Assembly (NCBI GenBank): GCA_047619685.1
Contig: JBLHLC010000021.1
Location: forward strand, 11,253 to 75,252
Length of the DNA stretch: 64,000 bases
Direction: 5' to 3'
Source of the DNA: JABDJZ01 sp047619685
GTDB lineage: Bacteria > Bacteroidota > Rhodothermia > Rhodothermales > UBA10348
Part shown: piece by piece, positions 1-7,751 of the stretch
Layout: every line of letters starts with the position of its first letter
How positions within the stretch are numbered: position 1 is the stretch's first letter
Notes under the pieces: generated by a model
The model's input: the letters and a program-made list of their open reading frames with translations, nothing else
What the model was told of the DNA's origin: nothing
The model's database searches: none
Made by a program: the position numbers and the translations under genes

Positions 1-521
1 CTGTTAACCCGGTCGATGCAGGTCCGAAAGACATCCGATGTCGGGTCGGTGATGACAAGCAGCATGTCATGGCCCGCATCGATTATCGCCGCGATGTTGT
101 TGTCGCTCAGCGACGCGCGATCATTTGGGTCATGGAATGAAAACGACCATGTGTTCGCGGCCCGGTGCTCTCGAGCCAGTCCACTTTCAAACGCACCGCC
201 CGCCCAGAGAACCCCGCGGCTGTCCTCAGTCACCGATGTCACACTTCTCAGCGTGTGCGTTCCGTCACTGGGCAGAACCGTGCGAAAGGTCTGGCCATCA
301 TATCTGGCGAGCCCGTTTTGAGTTGCAACCCACAGGTATCCCTTCGAATCCTGCATGAGGTGCTGCACGTAGATCTCGGGGAGTCCCTCCTGCACCGTGA
401 ACCGGTCGAAACCGTACCGCGGCAGGGGCTGACGCGGGCTCGGAATCGTTGTTTCCGCGGTCTGGGCCAGAGTTCGCCCAGCAGGCACGAGACAAACGAT
501 CAGGGCGAGCGCTGCGCGCAT
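1..521 (-). CDS. Two-component-regulator propeller sensor, N-terminal part (cut by window edge)
   Basis: Open minus-strand frame from the ATG at 519-521 to the window edge, about 173 codons with no stop; an in-frame TAG lies just upstream of the ATG. The N-terminus (MRAALALIVCLVPAGRTLAQ) is a signal peptide. It is followed by a Reg_prop-type blade, GLPEIYVQHLMQDSKGYLWV then NGLARYDG, and a second repeat (RSVTSVTEDSRGVLWAGG). Such repeats form the periplasmic sensor of large hybrid kinases or GGDEF/helix-turn-helix regulators; the output domain lies outside the window. It starts 18 bases after the stop of the FAH/NHL gene, so it probably shares that transcript and may sense the substrate of the quinoprotein operon (inference). 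Confidence 0.75.
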   Translation of the reverse strand, partial: MRAALALIVCLVPAGRTLAQTAETTIPSPRQPLPRYGFDRFTVQEGLPEIYVQHLMQDSKGYLWVATQNGLARYDGQTFRTVLPSDGTHTLRSVTSVTEDSRGVLWAGGAFESGLAREHRAANTWSFSFHDPNDRASLSDNNIAAIIDAGHDMLLVITDPTSDVFRTCIDRVN

Positions 522-539
522 GCCTATGGAATTCGCCAA

Positions 540-2465
540 CTAGTGCCTGACCGGTCTGAACTTCTGAACACGTTTGTAATCATCCACCTCGGTGGTATAG
601 ACGTTGCCCCGCTGGTCCATGGCCAGATTGTGGATCCAGCCGAACTGACCGGCCTGGCGCCCTCCACGGCCGAAGGAGCCAACCACCTCGAGGCCTTCCC
701 GGCGCAACACCCAGACGGTCTGGTTGGTCCCGTCAGGCACGTATAGGTAGGTCTGCGCCTCGTCCTGCGACATCTCGATGTCCCAAACCGAGCCCATCGC
801 CAAGGTGTTGGGTGCCACGATCCCCTCTTCAATGAACTCGCCGGTCTTCTTGAAGACCTGAATACGGTTGTTCACACGGTCCGCCACATACACCTTGCCA
901 TCGTTGCTAATCCTGACGGCGTGCACCGGACTGCGAAATGACTCCTGTTCCTGTCCCGGCACGAAGTCCGGAAGCTCGCGGTCGTGAGGCTGGTTGTTGT
1001 ACGCGCCCCAGTGCCGCTTGTACTCGCCCGTCGTGGCATCAAAGACAACGACCCGGCGATTTCCGTACCCGTCTGCGATGTAGACCTCATCAGCGGCATC
1101 GTCCACATCGATGTCAGCCGGCTGACCCAAGAGCGATTGGTGCGCAGAACCTCCGGTTTCGCCCCACTCGCCGATCTGAAGGAGCTTCTCGCCATCCGGG
1201 GTAAACTTCATCACGACCTGGTCCCCACGGCCGTTGCTACCAATCCAAACGTTGCCTCCACCGTCTACAAACAGGCCGTGCTCGGAGGTAGGCCACTTCA
1301 TTCCGGAATCAGGGCCGCCCCACGCGCGAAGCACGTCGCCCTCGGGAGAAAACTGAATCACGGATGGCGCGGGCACGCAGCACGCCGACAGCGGCGGATT
1401 CTGGACCGCGCCGGCCTCGCGCTCGGTCAGGGTGAGCGGCCGGTGCACAATCCAGATGTTACCGTCTGCATCCACATCCACCCCGGATACCTGGCCGAGA
1501 ATCCAGTTGTTGGGGAGGGGCTTCGGCCACGAGGCGTCCACCGCGAACGAGGTCGGAGCCTGGATCACAGACGAGGCCGCCCCATGGGCAACCTTGTCCA
1601 TCGCCACGATGGTATTGGTCAGCGTACCCAGTTCCTCTATCTCGACCTCAATCTCATCTCCGTCCAGCATCACGCGCCTTGCGCCCTCCACCCGGCCCAC
1701 GGTCCCGGTGAAAATGAGGTCGCCGGGCTGCAGTGTCATGTAGCGGCTGATGTAGCTGATCAGATTCCTGACTCCGTTGGCCATCTCCGTCGTTCGGCCA
1801 CTCTGAACGATCTCTCCATTCAGCCGGACTTCCACGCTCAGGTCCAAATAATCCAGGCCGGTCACAATAGCCGGGCCGATGGGTGCCCACGAGTCCGTGC
1901 CCTTCGAAATCAGGCGGGTTGGCTCGTCTACTCCGTTGCGCTCCCCATACCAGGTGTTCTCGCTGAAGTCGTTGCCGACGGTAACCCCGAAGACGTAATC
2001 CAGGGCATCAGCCTCGGAAATGTGCCGCCCCTCCTTCCCGATCACCAGAACGAGCTCACCTTCGTAGTTCAGATTCCCCGCCTCGGGCGGAAGCTCCACG
2101 GCATCGCCCATTCCGCGGATGCTGCTGGGCATTTTGGCGAAAAACCGGGGGTGCGGCACGGGACCCGTCCGGCCTGCCCCACGCGTATTGATGGCAATGC
2201 CGATGACCTTGGGCACCTGCGCCGGATCAATCGGCGACAACAGTTTGACGCCGCTCAGCGGGAATGTCCGACCGGTGCGGGCTCCCTGCCGCATCAGGTC
2301 ATAGCCCGACAACTCGTAGACCGTGCCGCCCACCAGTTCCCCGTAAGCCATGGTGTGGCCGGCCTGAAATCGAACAAATCGGTGAACGTCCTGAGCCCCT
2401 GCAGGGGCAGAAATGAACAGGGCAGCGGTCAGTAGAACTGCCAGAAGTGCTGGGCGCGTCTTCAT
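540..2465 (-). CDS. Secreted fumarylacetoacetate-hydrolase domain fused to an NHL/6-bladed beta-propeller
   Basis: 641 residues from the ATG at 2463-2465; a longer TTG-started reading is rejected because the ATG opens directly on a signal peptide (MKTRPALLAVLLTAALFISA). Residues about 80-300 are a full FAH fold: NYEGELVLVIG with metal-type acids E135 and E137, TVGND with D166, KGTDSWAPIGP, and LQPGDLIFTGT. Residues about 320-640 are NHL-type blades (GYGNRRVVVFD, DRVNNRIQVF, IHNLAMDQRGNVYT), as in peptidyl-alpha-hydroxyglycine lyase-like propellers. FAH enzymes hydrolyse C-C bonds of acylpyruvates and are normally cytosolic; here the domain should be periplasmic. It lies 41 bases after the PQQ dehydrogenase gene, so it probably acts on the same substrate route (inference). 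Confidence 0.85.
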   Translation of the reverse strand: MKTRPALLAVLLTAALFISAPAGAQDVHRFVRFQAGHTMAYGELVGGTVYELSGYDLMRQGARTGRTFPLSGVKLLSPIDPAQVPKVIGIAINTRGAGRTGPVPHPRFFAKMPSSIRGMGDAVELPPEAGNLNYEGELVLVIGKEGRHISEADALDYVFGVTVGNDFSENTWYGERNGVDEPTRLISKGTDSWAPIGPAIVTGLDYLDLSVEVRLNGEIVQSGRTTEMANGVRNLISYISRYMTLQPGDLIFTGTVGRVEGARRVMLDGDEIEVEIEELGTLTNTIVAMDKVAHGAASSVIQAPTSFAVDASWPKPLPNNWILGQVSGVDVDADGNIWIVHRPLTLTEREAGAVQNPPLSACCVPAPSVIQFSPEGDVLRAWGGPDSGMKWPTSEHGLFVDGGGNVWIGSNGRGDQVVMKFTPDGEKLLQIGEWGETGGSAHQSLLGQPADIDVDDAADEVYIADGYGNRRVVVFDATTGEYKRHWGAYNNQPHDRELPDFVPGQEQESFRSPVHAVRISNDGKVYVADRVNNRIQVFKKTGEFIEEGIVAPNTLAMGSVWDIEMSQDEAQTYLYVPDGTNQTVWVLRREGLEVVGSFGRGGRQAGQFGWIHNLAMDQRGNVYTTEVDDYKRVQKFRPVRH

Positions 2466-2506
2466 GGTGGGGAGTTTGTGTTTCTGTTCGATGTGTGCAG
2501 CGAAAG

Positions 2507-4450
2507 TCAATCGGGAAGAATCAGTGCGACGATCTCCGCCGGGTTATCGGGCGCGGACGCCACCGACAGCAGGATATACTGCCGGCCGTTGTGCATGAAA
2601 CTCATGGGAGCGGTGTTCGTGGTGGCAGGGATATCCAGGCGCGCGATCTCCTCCCCGGTCATCTTGTTAACTGCGTGGAGCACCGGGTCACCGCCCCGGC
2701 CTTCGCCGTAGATCACCAGGGATCGGGTGGCCAGAATATTGGCGTGCGACGATTTGCCGGTTACTGGCAGATCAACACCCTTCAGCGCAGCATGGTTGGT
2801 GATGGACGCCGGCGTATCGCCATTTGGAATTGCCCAGGCCAGGTCCCCCCTGTTGAGGTCAAGCGCGACGATGCTGCCATAGGGCGGCTTCAGAAGCGGA
2901 AGTCCCTGCGGACCGCGGATTCCGCCGGGCCCCAGGGATACGTAGCGCGATTCCGACGGGCCCCGGATGGTTCGGTCGGCGCCCGGAATGAGCGCAATCA
3001 CGCTGTGACCCCGCTCCGTGGCCACGTAGAGCATCCCCGTTTCCGGGTCCACAGCGGAGCCGCCAGGGATATTGGCGCCGCCGTTTGCGCCGGGCACGAC
3101 AAAAGTCCCGCTGGTGCCGTCCGGATGATTGGCCAGGGACGGTGGTGTGTACAGCCCTCCCATTCTGTAGCGGGAGGCCATTTCGACGGCTTGTGCCCTG
3201 AGTTCCGGCGTGAAGTCAATGAGGTCGCCTTCCGTGATGCCCTGGAGCTCAAATGCCGGCGGTTTGGTGGGGAACGGCTGCGTGGGTGCGGCGACCTCGC
3301 CGGGGGTGTCCGAGCCGGGGACCGCCCGCTCCTCCATCGGCCATATGGGCTCACCCGTTTCGCGGTTCAAGACGTACGCGAATCCCTGTTTGGTGGTCTG
3401 CGCGACGATGGGCACAACCTTGCCGTCGACCATCACGTCCAGGAGTTTGGGGGCGTTGGGTGTGTCGTAGTTCCAGACGTCGTGGTGCACCATCTGGAAG
3501 TGCCAGACCCTTTCGCCTGTAGCCGCATTCAGGGCGATCAGACTGGTACCATAGAGATTCTGGCCCAGCCTCTCGCCGCCGTAGTAGTCGTTGGTGGGCG
3601 TGTCGGTGGGGATATACACCAGCCCTCGCTCGGAATCTGCCGAAAGGGGCGCCCACGCGGAGACGTTGCCGGAGTATTTCCAGGACTCGTCTTCCCATGT
3701 GTCGTTTCCGAACTCGCCCGGTTTGGGGACCACGTGGAAGATCCACTTCATCATTCCGGTCTTGGCATCGTATCCCCGGATATGTCCGGGCACATTCTCT
3801 TTCCGGTCCGGGTAGTATCCGCGGTCGTGCGAATTGCCGACTACGATGACGCCGTTGACCACGATGGGGGGCGATGAACTGGTGATGTCACCCGAGTCCA
3901 GGATCCCGCGGTCCGCATCCACGGGATAATCGCCCAGCCCCAGATGGAGGTCTATGATGCCATTCATTCCGAAATGCGGCACGGGCTGGCCGGTGTCCGC
4001 GTCCAGGGCCACCATGTAGTAGCCGGGCGTGATCACATATATGGTCGGACGGCCATCTACTTCTGCGTAGGCGACCCCCTTTCCATAATTCTGACGCGTT
4101 GAGGCCTCCCAGCGGGGATTTTCCCGCATGCGCCACATCCAAAGCGTCTCCCCGGTCTCCGGCTCAATGGCCACAACCGTTCGGCGTTCTCCTGCCACGG
4201 TGTACAGCGTCCCGTTCACATAGAGCGGAGTCGCCCTGTAGATGAACTGCGGGTTGGGGCCGAAGTTGTTTGCGCTCCATCGCCAGGCTATCTCCAGATC
4301 CTCAAAATTGTCCGCATTGATCTGGTCGAGAGGGGCAAATCTGGCCTGTCCCTCGTTCCCGCCCCAATGGGTCCACTCGGACTCCTGTGCAGTGGAGTCG
4401 GAGGTGCTGAGCAGCGCAAAAAGAAGAACGAAAGGGAGGATCCTGGTCAT
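2507..4450 (-). CDS. PQQ-dependent quinoprotein dehydrogenase (glucose dehydrogenase-like)
   Basis: 647 residues with a signal peptide (MTRILPFVLLFALLSTSDST). The mature start WTHWGGNEGQARFAPLDQIN and the repeated tryptophan-docking blades (TGETLWMW, TGERVWHFQMVHHDVWNYD, GYDAKTGMMKW) are those of the eight-bladed PQQ enzymes. The HHDVW segment and GGSAVDPETGMLYVAT resemble the glucose dehydrogenase class more than methanol dehydrogenase. No CxxCH haem motif and no membrane anchor domain are present, so it is a soluble periplasmic enzyme needing a separate electron acceptor; the cytochrome c at 5456-5944 is a possible partner. The substrate (sugar, alcohol or polyol) cannot be read from sequence. 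Its ATG overlaps the stop of a small upstream frame (4447-4584). Confidence 0.9.
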   Translation of the reverse strand: MTRILPFVLLFALLSTSDSTAQESEWTHWGGNEGQARFAPLDQINADNFEDLEIAWRWSANNFGPNPQFIYRATPLYVNGTLYTVAGERRTVVAIEPETGETLWMWRMRENPRWEASTRQNYGKGVAYAEVDGRPTIYVITPGYYMVALDADTGQPVPHFGMNGIIDLHLGLGDYPVDADRGILDSGDITSSSPPIVVNGVIVVGNSHDRGYYPDRKENVPGHIRGYDAKTGMMKWIFHVVPKPGEFGNDTWEDESWKYSGNVSAWAPLSADSERGLVYIPTDTPTNDYYGGERLGQNLYGTSLIALNAATGERVWHFQMVHHDVWNYDTPNAPKLLDVMVDGKVVPIVAQTTKQGFAYVLNRETGEPIWPMEERAVPGSDTPGEVAAPTQPFPTKPPAFELQGITEGDLIDFTPELRAQAVEMASRYRMGGLYTPPSLANHPDGTSGTFVVPGANGGANIPGGSAVDPETGMLYVATERGHSVIALIPGADRTIRGPSESRYVSLGPGGIRGPQGLPLLKPPYGSIVALDLNRGDLAWAIPNGDTPASITNHAALKGVDLPVTGKSSHANILATRSLVIYGEGRGGDPVLHAVNKMTGEEIARLDIPATTNTAPMSFMHNGRQYILLSVASAPDNPAEIVALILPD

Positions 4451-4584
4451 GGCGTTGGCGCTCTGTTGCCTGTAAAGTATTCGGCCCGGCGTGTCGTGTA
4501 CAAGTCGAGGAGGAATTCCTTGAGCTCAGGGTTCTCCTTGGGGCCAAGGCCAGTTCGAATCCAGAGCCGTCCATCTACGTACAC
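4447..4584 (-). CDS. Possible small ORF or gene remnant upstream of the quinoprotein gene
   Basis: A 45-codon minus-strand frame that may start at a GTG (4582-4584) and ends in a TGA overlapping the ATG of the quinoprotein gene in an ATGA arrangement. The translation looks like real protein (YVDGRLWIRTGLGPKENPEL, then LKEFLLDLYTTRRAEYFTGN). The frame stays open further upstream into the antisense of the next gene, so it could equally be the C-terminal remnant of a decayed gene. No Shine-Dalgarno at good spacing is visible. I do not recognise the family. It would be translationally coupled to the dehydrogenase if expressed. Confidence 0.35.
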   Translation of the reverse strand: MYVDGRLWIRTGLGPKENPELKEFLLDLYTTRRAEYFTGNRAPTP

Positions 4585-4614
4585 GCTCCATACCGCAGCG
4601 CATCCTCCCCCCCA

Positions 4615-5433
4615 ATGCCCAAAGAGACCCGATACGACGAAGCCGCCATCACGGAAATATTTCGCCAGGCCGCGGAGGCGCAGACGGAGGCTCAGAACCG
4701 CGCGTCCGCACCGGATGGACTGACGCTGGCCGAGCTTCAGGAGATTGGGAGGGCCGCGGGCCTCTCGCCGAAATTTGTGGCGGATGCGGCCTCCTCACTG
4801 CAGCACAAGGTGGAGTATGACCCCTCGCCCACGTTTGCCGGGGTTACCATCGGGGTTCGCAGGAGCGTCGAGCTGCCCGGTCCAATGACCGACGTGCTGT
4901 GGGAGCAACTGGTCGTTGACCTCCGCCAGATCTTCGAGGCGAAGGGCAAGATCCACCGGTCTGGAGGACTTAGGGAATGGTCAAATGGCAATCTGCATGT
5001 CCTGGTTGAACCCACCCAGACCGGCCATAGGCTTCGAATGGGCACACTCAAAGGGGGCTCGCGCGAGCTCATTTCTACCGGGATCGCGTTTAGTATTGCA
5101 TTCCTGATCAGTTTTGCGGCCGCCATGGTGGATGGAGGCCTCAACCTTGCGGCACTCATCCCGATACTCCTCATTGCCATGGCCTCCGTCGGCGCAACGG
5201 GCTTTTCCCTCCTTCGGCTTTCCTCCTGGAGAAACGAGCGGGAGGAGCAGATGGTGACCATCGGCCGGCGTGCCTTGGAAAGGGCTGGCGGCGCTAAAGC
5301 TGCTGCAACGGCCTCCCAGCCTGTTGATGAACGTGCTAAGGTCACCGGCGCAGTCCTTGATCTGGACGCCACGAACGATGCGTTCGAGGAGGCCCCCTCA
5401 AGCGCTTCCGGGGCAGATCGAACCCGAGCCTAG
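4615..5433 (+). CDS. Hypothetical membrane protein with two transmembrane helices
   Basis: 272 residues, no recognised enzymatic domain. The N-terminal third (residues about 1-60) carries a segment, LTLAELQEIGRAAGLSPKFV, resembling a short helical regulatory or adaptor motif seen near the start of other uncharacterised proteins. A middle beta-rich part (about 70-145) leads into two hydrophobic helices (about 147-200: ISTGIAFSIAFLISFAAAMV and LAALIPILLIAMASVG), then a charged, Ala-rich cytoplasmic tail. It is alone on the plus strand, divergent from the quinoprotein operon and convergent with the cytochrome gene. Function unknown. Confidence 0.75.
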   Translation: MPKETRYDEAAITEIFRQAAEAQTEAQNRASAPDGLTLAELQEIGRAAGLSPKFVADAASSLQHKVEYDPSPTFAGVTIGVRRSVELPGPMTDVLWEQLVVDLRQIFEAKGKIHRSGGLREWSNGNLHVLVEPTQTGHRLRMGTLKGGSRELISTGIAFSIAFLISFAAAMVDGGLNLAALIPILLIAMASVGATGFSLLRLSSWRNEREEQMVTIGRRALERAGGAKAAATASQPVDERAKVTGAVLDLDATNDAFEEAPSSASGADRTRA

Positions 5434-5455
5434 CGCGTATTGCAATAACGGCTAT

Positions 5456-5944
5456 CTAATTATCTTGGCTACCGCCTCTTTCCGCCGTTTCGATCAGGAT
5501 TTCCTTGAGCCTGCGTGTCGACCCGGGCAGGCGCTCCTCTCCCGCTTTCAGTCCGTTAAGCTGAAAAAGGAAGGCAATCACCGCCGCGTACTCGCTGCTC
5601 CGAAGCGAGCCCGGAGAATCCTCGGGCATCGTTTTGCGGATCTCCTTGAACAACTCGTCTGCGCGTTGCCCCGCCCAGCCGGGCAGGAAACCCTCCAGGA
5701 AGTCTTCCGGCTGGTGGCATTCGCCGCAAACGACCGTGAACAGTTCTTGGCCTTTCAGAGCCTGCTCGGCCGTGTACACGCCGCTCCGGGTGGACAGCGG
5801 CCCCGGGTCCGCAGCAACGGAATCCGCTGCAACGGCCGTCGAGTCCTGTGCCAAGGCAAACCCCGGAGCCAGAAGGAAGGTGGCCAGCAGCATCCAGCCG
5901 GTATAATTTCTGTGAGCGAACAGTCGCCAGAAGGAGTGTTTCAT
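5456..5944 (-). CDS. Monohaem cytochrome c, secreted
   Basis: 162 residues. A signal or anchor helix (residues about 15-33, WMLLATFLLAPGFALAQ) is followed by an Ala/Ser/Asp-rich linker and a class I cytochrome c domain: GQELFTVVCGECH gives the CxxCH haem site, and MPEDSP (about residue 113) offers a possible Met axial ligand before the C-terminal helix YAAVIAFLFQLNG. It would carry electrons in the periplasm. It follows the FG-GAP lipoprotein gene by 16 bases on the same strand, so it ends the 8851-5456 transcription unit. It may accept electrons from the nearby quinoprotein dehydrogenase, which lacks its own haem (inference). Confidence 0.88.
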   Translation of the reverse strand: MKHSFWRLFAHRNYTGWMLLATFLLAPGFALAQDSTAVAADSVAADPGPLSTRSGVYTAEQALKGQELFTVVCGECHQPEDFLEGFLPGWAGQRADELFKEIRKTMPEDSPGSLRSSEYAAVIAFLFQLNGLKAGEERLPGSTRRLKEILIETAERGGSQDN

Positions 5945-5960
5945 TCGTTCGGCTCAGGAG

Positions 5961-7751
5961 CTAGCGCCGCTCGAAGTACACAACCCCGCCTGAGACGCCG
6001 CCAATGAGCAGGTCCTCATCGCCGTCGCCGTCCAGGTCCGCAAACTCCGGCGTCACGAGTACCGGCGTAGGCACGTCCAACTCGCCGCGGCTCACAAACA
6101 TGGGCACCTTGGCCGACCCGGTGTTTTCGAACACCTGGATGCCGTCCAACTCGGAGCCGACGAACATGTCGAAGTCCCCGTCGCCGTCCCAATCGGAGAA
6201 GGCCGGTGAACTGCGCCTGCCGACATCGAAATCCATGTACTGGTCGGACACCAGTTCAAACTCCGCGTGCTTGGCAGAGCCGACGTTCTGGTAATAATTC
6301 AGGGTACCCGAAGCCTCGCCCACGAACAGGTCCAGATCGCCGTCTGCGTCGATGTCCACAAGGGCCGGAGCGCTATTGGATCCTCTGGTCAACTGGATGT
6401 ACTTGGCCGCCACATGCGTATAGCCGGGGCCGCCGTCGTTGCGGAAATACGCGATGTCCCGATTCCACTTGCCAACCAGCAGGTCAAGGTCACCGTCCCC
6501 GTCCAGGTCGCCGGGAGTCAGGGTCTGGTGAAATGTGTCTGCCAGTGATATGAAACCACTCCCCTTGAGCGAGGGTGCAGTCGGCGTGCCGATGTTTTCC
6601 CATAGATAGACACGCCCCGCACGGTTGTTGTCGGGCTCAATCTTGTTGGCGACCGTCACGTCCAGATCGCCGTCTCCGTCCACGTCAAACACGCGCGGCA
6701 CGCTATCTGAGCCTACGTCCAGCATCTGGATCAGCCGCGAAGTCCGGTGCTCGAACACGCCGTCAACCTGCTCCAGATAATGCAGATTTTCGACGGTCGT
6801 GGAGTTGGCGTTAAACGCGCCACCCAGGGCCCCTACTGCCATATCCATGTCGCCATCGCCGTCTGCGTCGGCCGCGGCCGGCGCATTGTAGCCACTGGTC
6901 AACAGTGGGTCCCCGGGTGGAAACGGTGTGGGCTCGCCGCGCATGGAAGGCTGAGCGCACGTGCCGCGGTTCCGAACCAGCAGGACGCCTGCCTCGAAGA
7001 AGTCTCCCCAGAAGAGGTCCTCATCCCCGTCGCCATCTACATCGCCAAAAGTCATGGTGTTGGCACCGTGACGGGATTGCCGCTCACCGATGATCTCGAT
7101 GTCCTCAAAACGCTCCGTGACCACCTGGAAACGGGGGATCATGTTGTCGTCGTAACCCACGGACTCAAGGCGTTTCACCATGCCGGTCACGAGGCCGACG
7201 AACAGGTCCAGATTCCCGTCGCAGTCGATGTCTGTGACGTTGGGGATATTCTGACGGTCCGAGAATAGCGGGGACCCGTCCGCCATCCGAAGGGTGTCTA
7301 CAGCGAGTTCAAACTTGGCGTCGGTCTGTGAGCCCGTATTTCTGTAGTAGCGAATGTGACTGAAACGTTGTTCTGCCAACAGGTCGATGTCCCCATCGTC
7401 GTCCATATCGGCAAAACGATACCATTCACCTATGTCCAGATCCTCGTACTGGTCGGTGCGCCAGTCGTAACGGCCATCCAGGCGCTCGAAATAACGCAAC
7501 CTGCCGGACTCCTCCTGAATGAAGAGATCCAAATCTCCGTCCGCGTCTATGTCCACGTACTGAGGTCGAGGCACATTGAACCCACCCAGGAAGGGCTGGT
7601 AGAGGGTTTCACCGGTCAGGGAGACAACTGGGAAGGGAGCGATGTCGCGCGTAAACACGGGTCCGCTCGGGCCCTCAGCGCCGGTCAGCGCCAGGTTACC
7701 GGCCGAACAGCCTGCTACTACCAGCGCAAGGCCCAGGAGTGCTCGTCTCAT
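5961..7751 (-). CDS. FG-GAP/VCBS repeat lipoprotein
   Basis: 596 residues. A lipoprotein signal (MRRALLGLALVVAGCSAG, Cys at about 15) precedes an almost continuous set of FG-GAP/VCBS blades. Each carries the calcium-binding loop DxDxDGDxD: DIDADGDLDLFIQ, DMDDDGDIDLLAE, DVDGDGDEDLFWG, DVDGDGDLDVTVA, DLDGDGDLDLLVG and others, usually followed by NTGS or NDGG strands. The fold is an integrin-like seven-bladed propeller. Family members are surface adhesins or scaffolds; no catalytic domain is seen. Its ATG overlaps the stop of the YVTN gene (ATGA), so the two are translationally coupled. The repeats also create DNA-level CCGTCGCCGTC-type repetition. Confidence 0.88.
   Translation of the reverse strand: MRRALLGLALVVAGCSAGNLALTGAEGPSGPVFTRDIAPFPVVSLTGETLYQPFLGGFNVPRPQYVDIDADGDLDLFIQEESGRLRYFERLDGRYDWRTDQYEDLDIGEWYRFADMDDDGDIDLLAEQRFSHIRYYRNTGSQTDAKFELAVDTLRMADGSPLFSDRQNIPNVTDIDCDGNLDLFVGLVTGMVKRLESVGYDDNMIPRFQVVTERFEDIEIIGERQSRHGANTMTFGDVDGDGDEDLFWGDFFEAGVLLVRNRGTCAQPSMRGEPTPFPPGDPLLTSGYNAPAAADADGDGDMDMAVGALGGAFNANSTTVENLHYLEQVDGVFEHRTSRLIQMLDVGSDSVPRVFDVDGDGDLDVTVANKIEPDNNRAGRVYLWENIGTPTAPSLKGSGFISLADTFHQTLTPGDLDGDGDLDLLVGKWNRDIAYFRNDGGPGYTHVAAKYIQLTRGSNSAPALVDIDADGDLDLFVGEASGTLNYYQNVGSAKHAEFELVSDQYMDFDVGRRSSPAFSDWDGDGDFDMFVGSELDGIQVFENTGSAKVPMFVSRGELDVPTPVLVTPEFADLDGDGDEDLLIGGVSGGVVYFERR

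Noticed and set aside
984..2435. Long plus-strand open frame over the FAH/NHL gene
   Set aside because: Antisense shadow of a strongly supported gene; the translation has no domain or signal peptide and is rich in His/Arg/Gly as expected from GC-rich antisense.
2447..3877. 476-codon plus-strand frame over the quinoprotein gene
   Set aside because: Antisense of an intact PQQ enzyme; no recognisable motifs.
4540..4575. tRNA-like CAGTTCGAATCC stretch
   Set aside because: Resembles a T-loop but no acceptor, D or anticodon stem can be drawn around it; it is better explained by the small minus-strand frame.
5990..7580. Repeated CCGTCGCCGTC-type DNA, CRISPR-like at a glance
   Set aside because: Spacing and sequence follow the DxDGDGD calcium loops of the FG-GAP protein; no regular repeat-spacer pattern.
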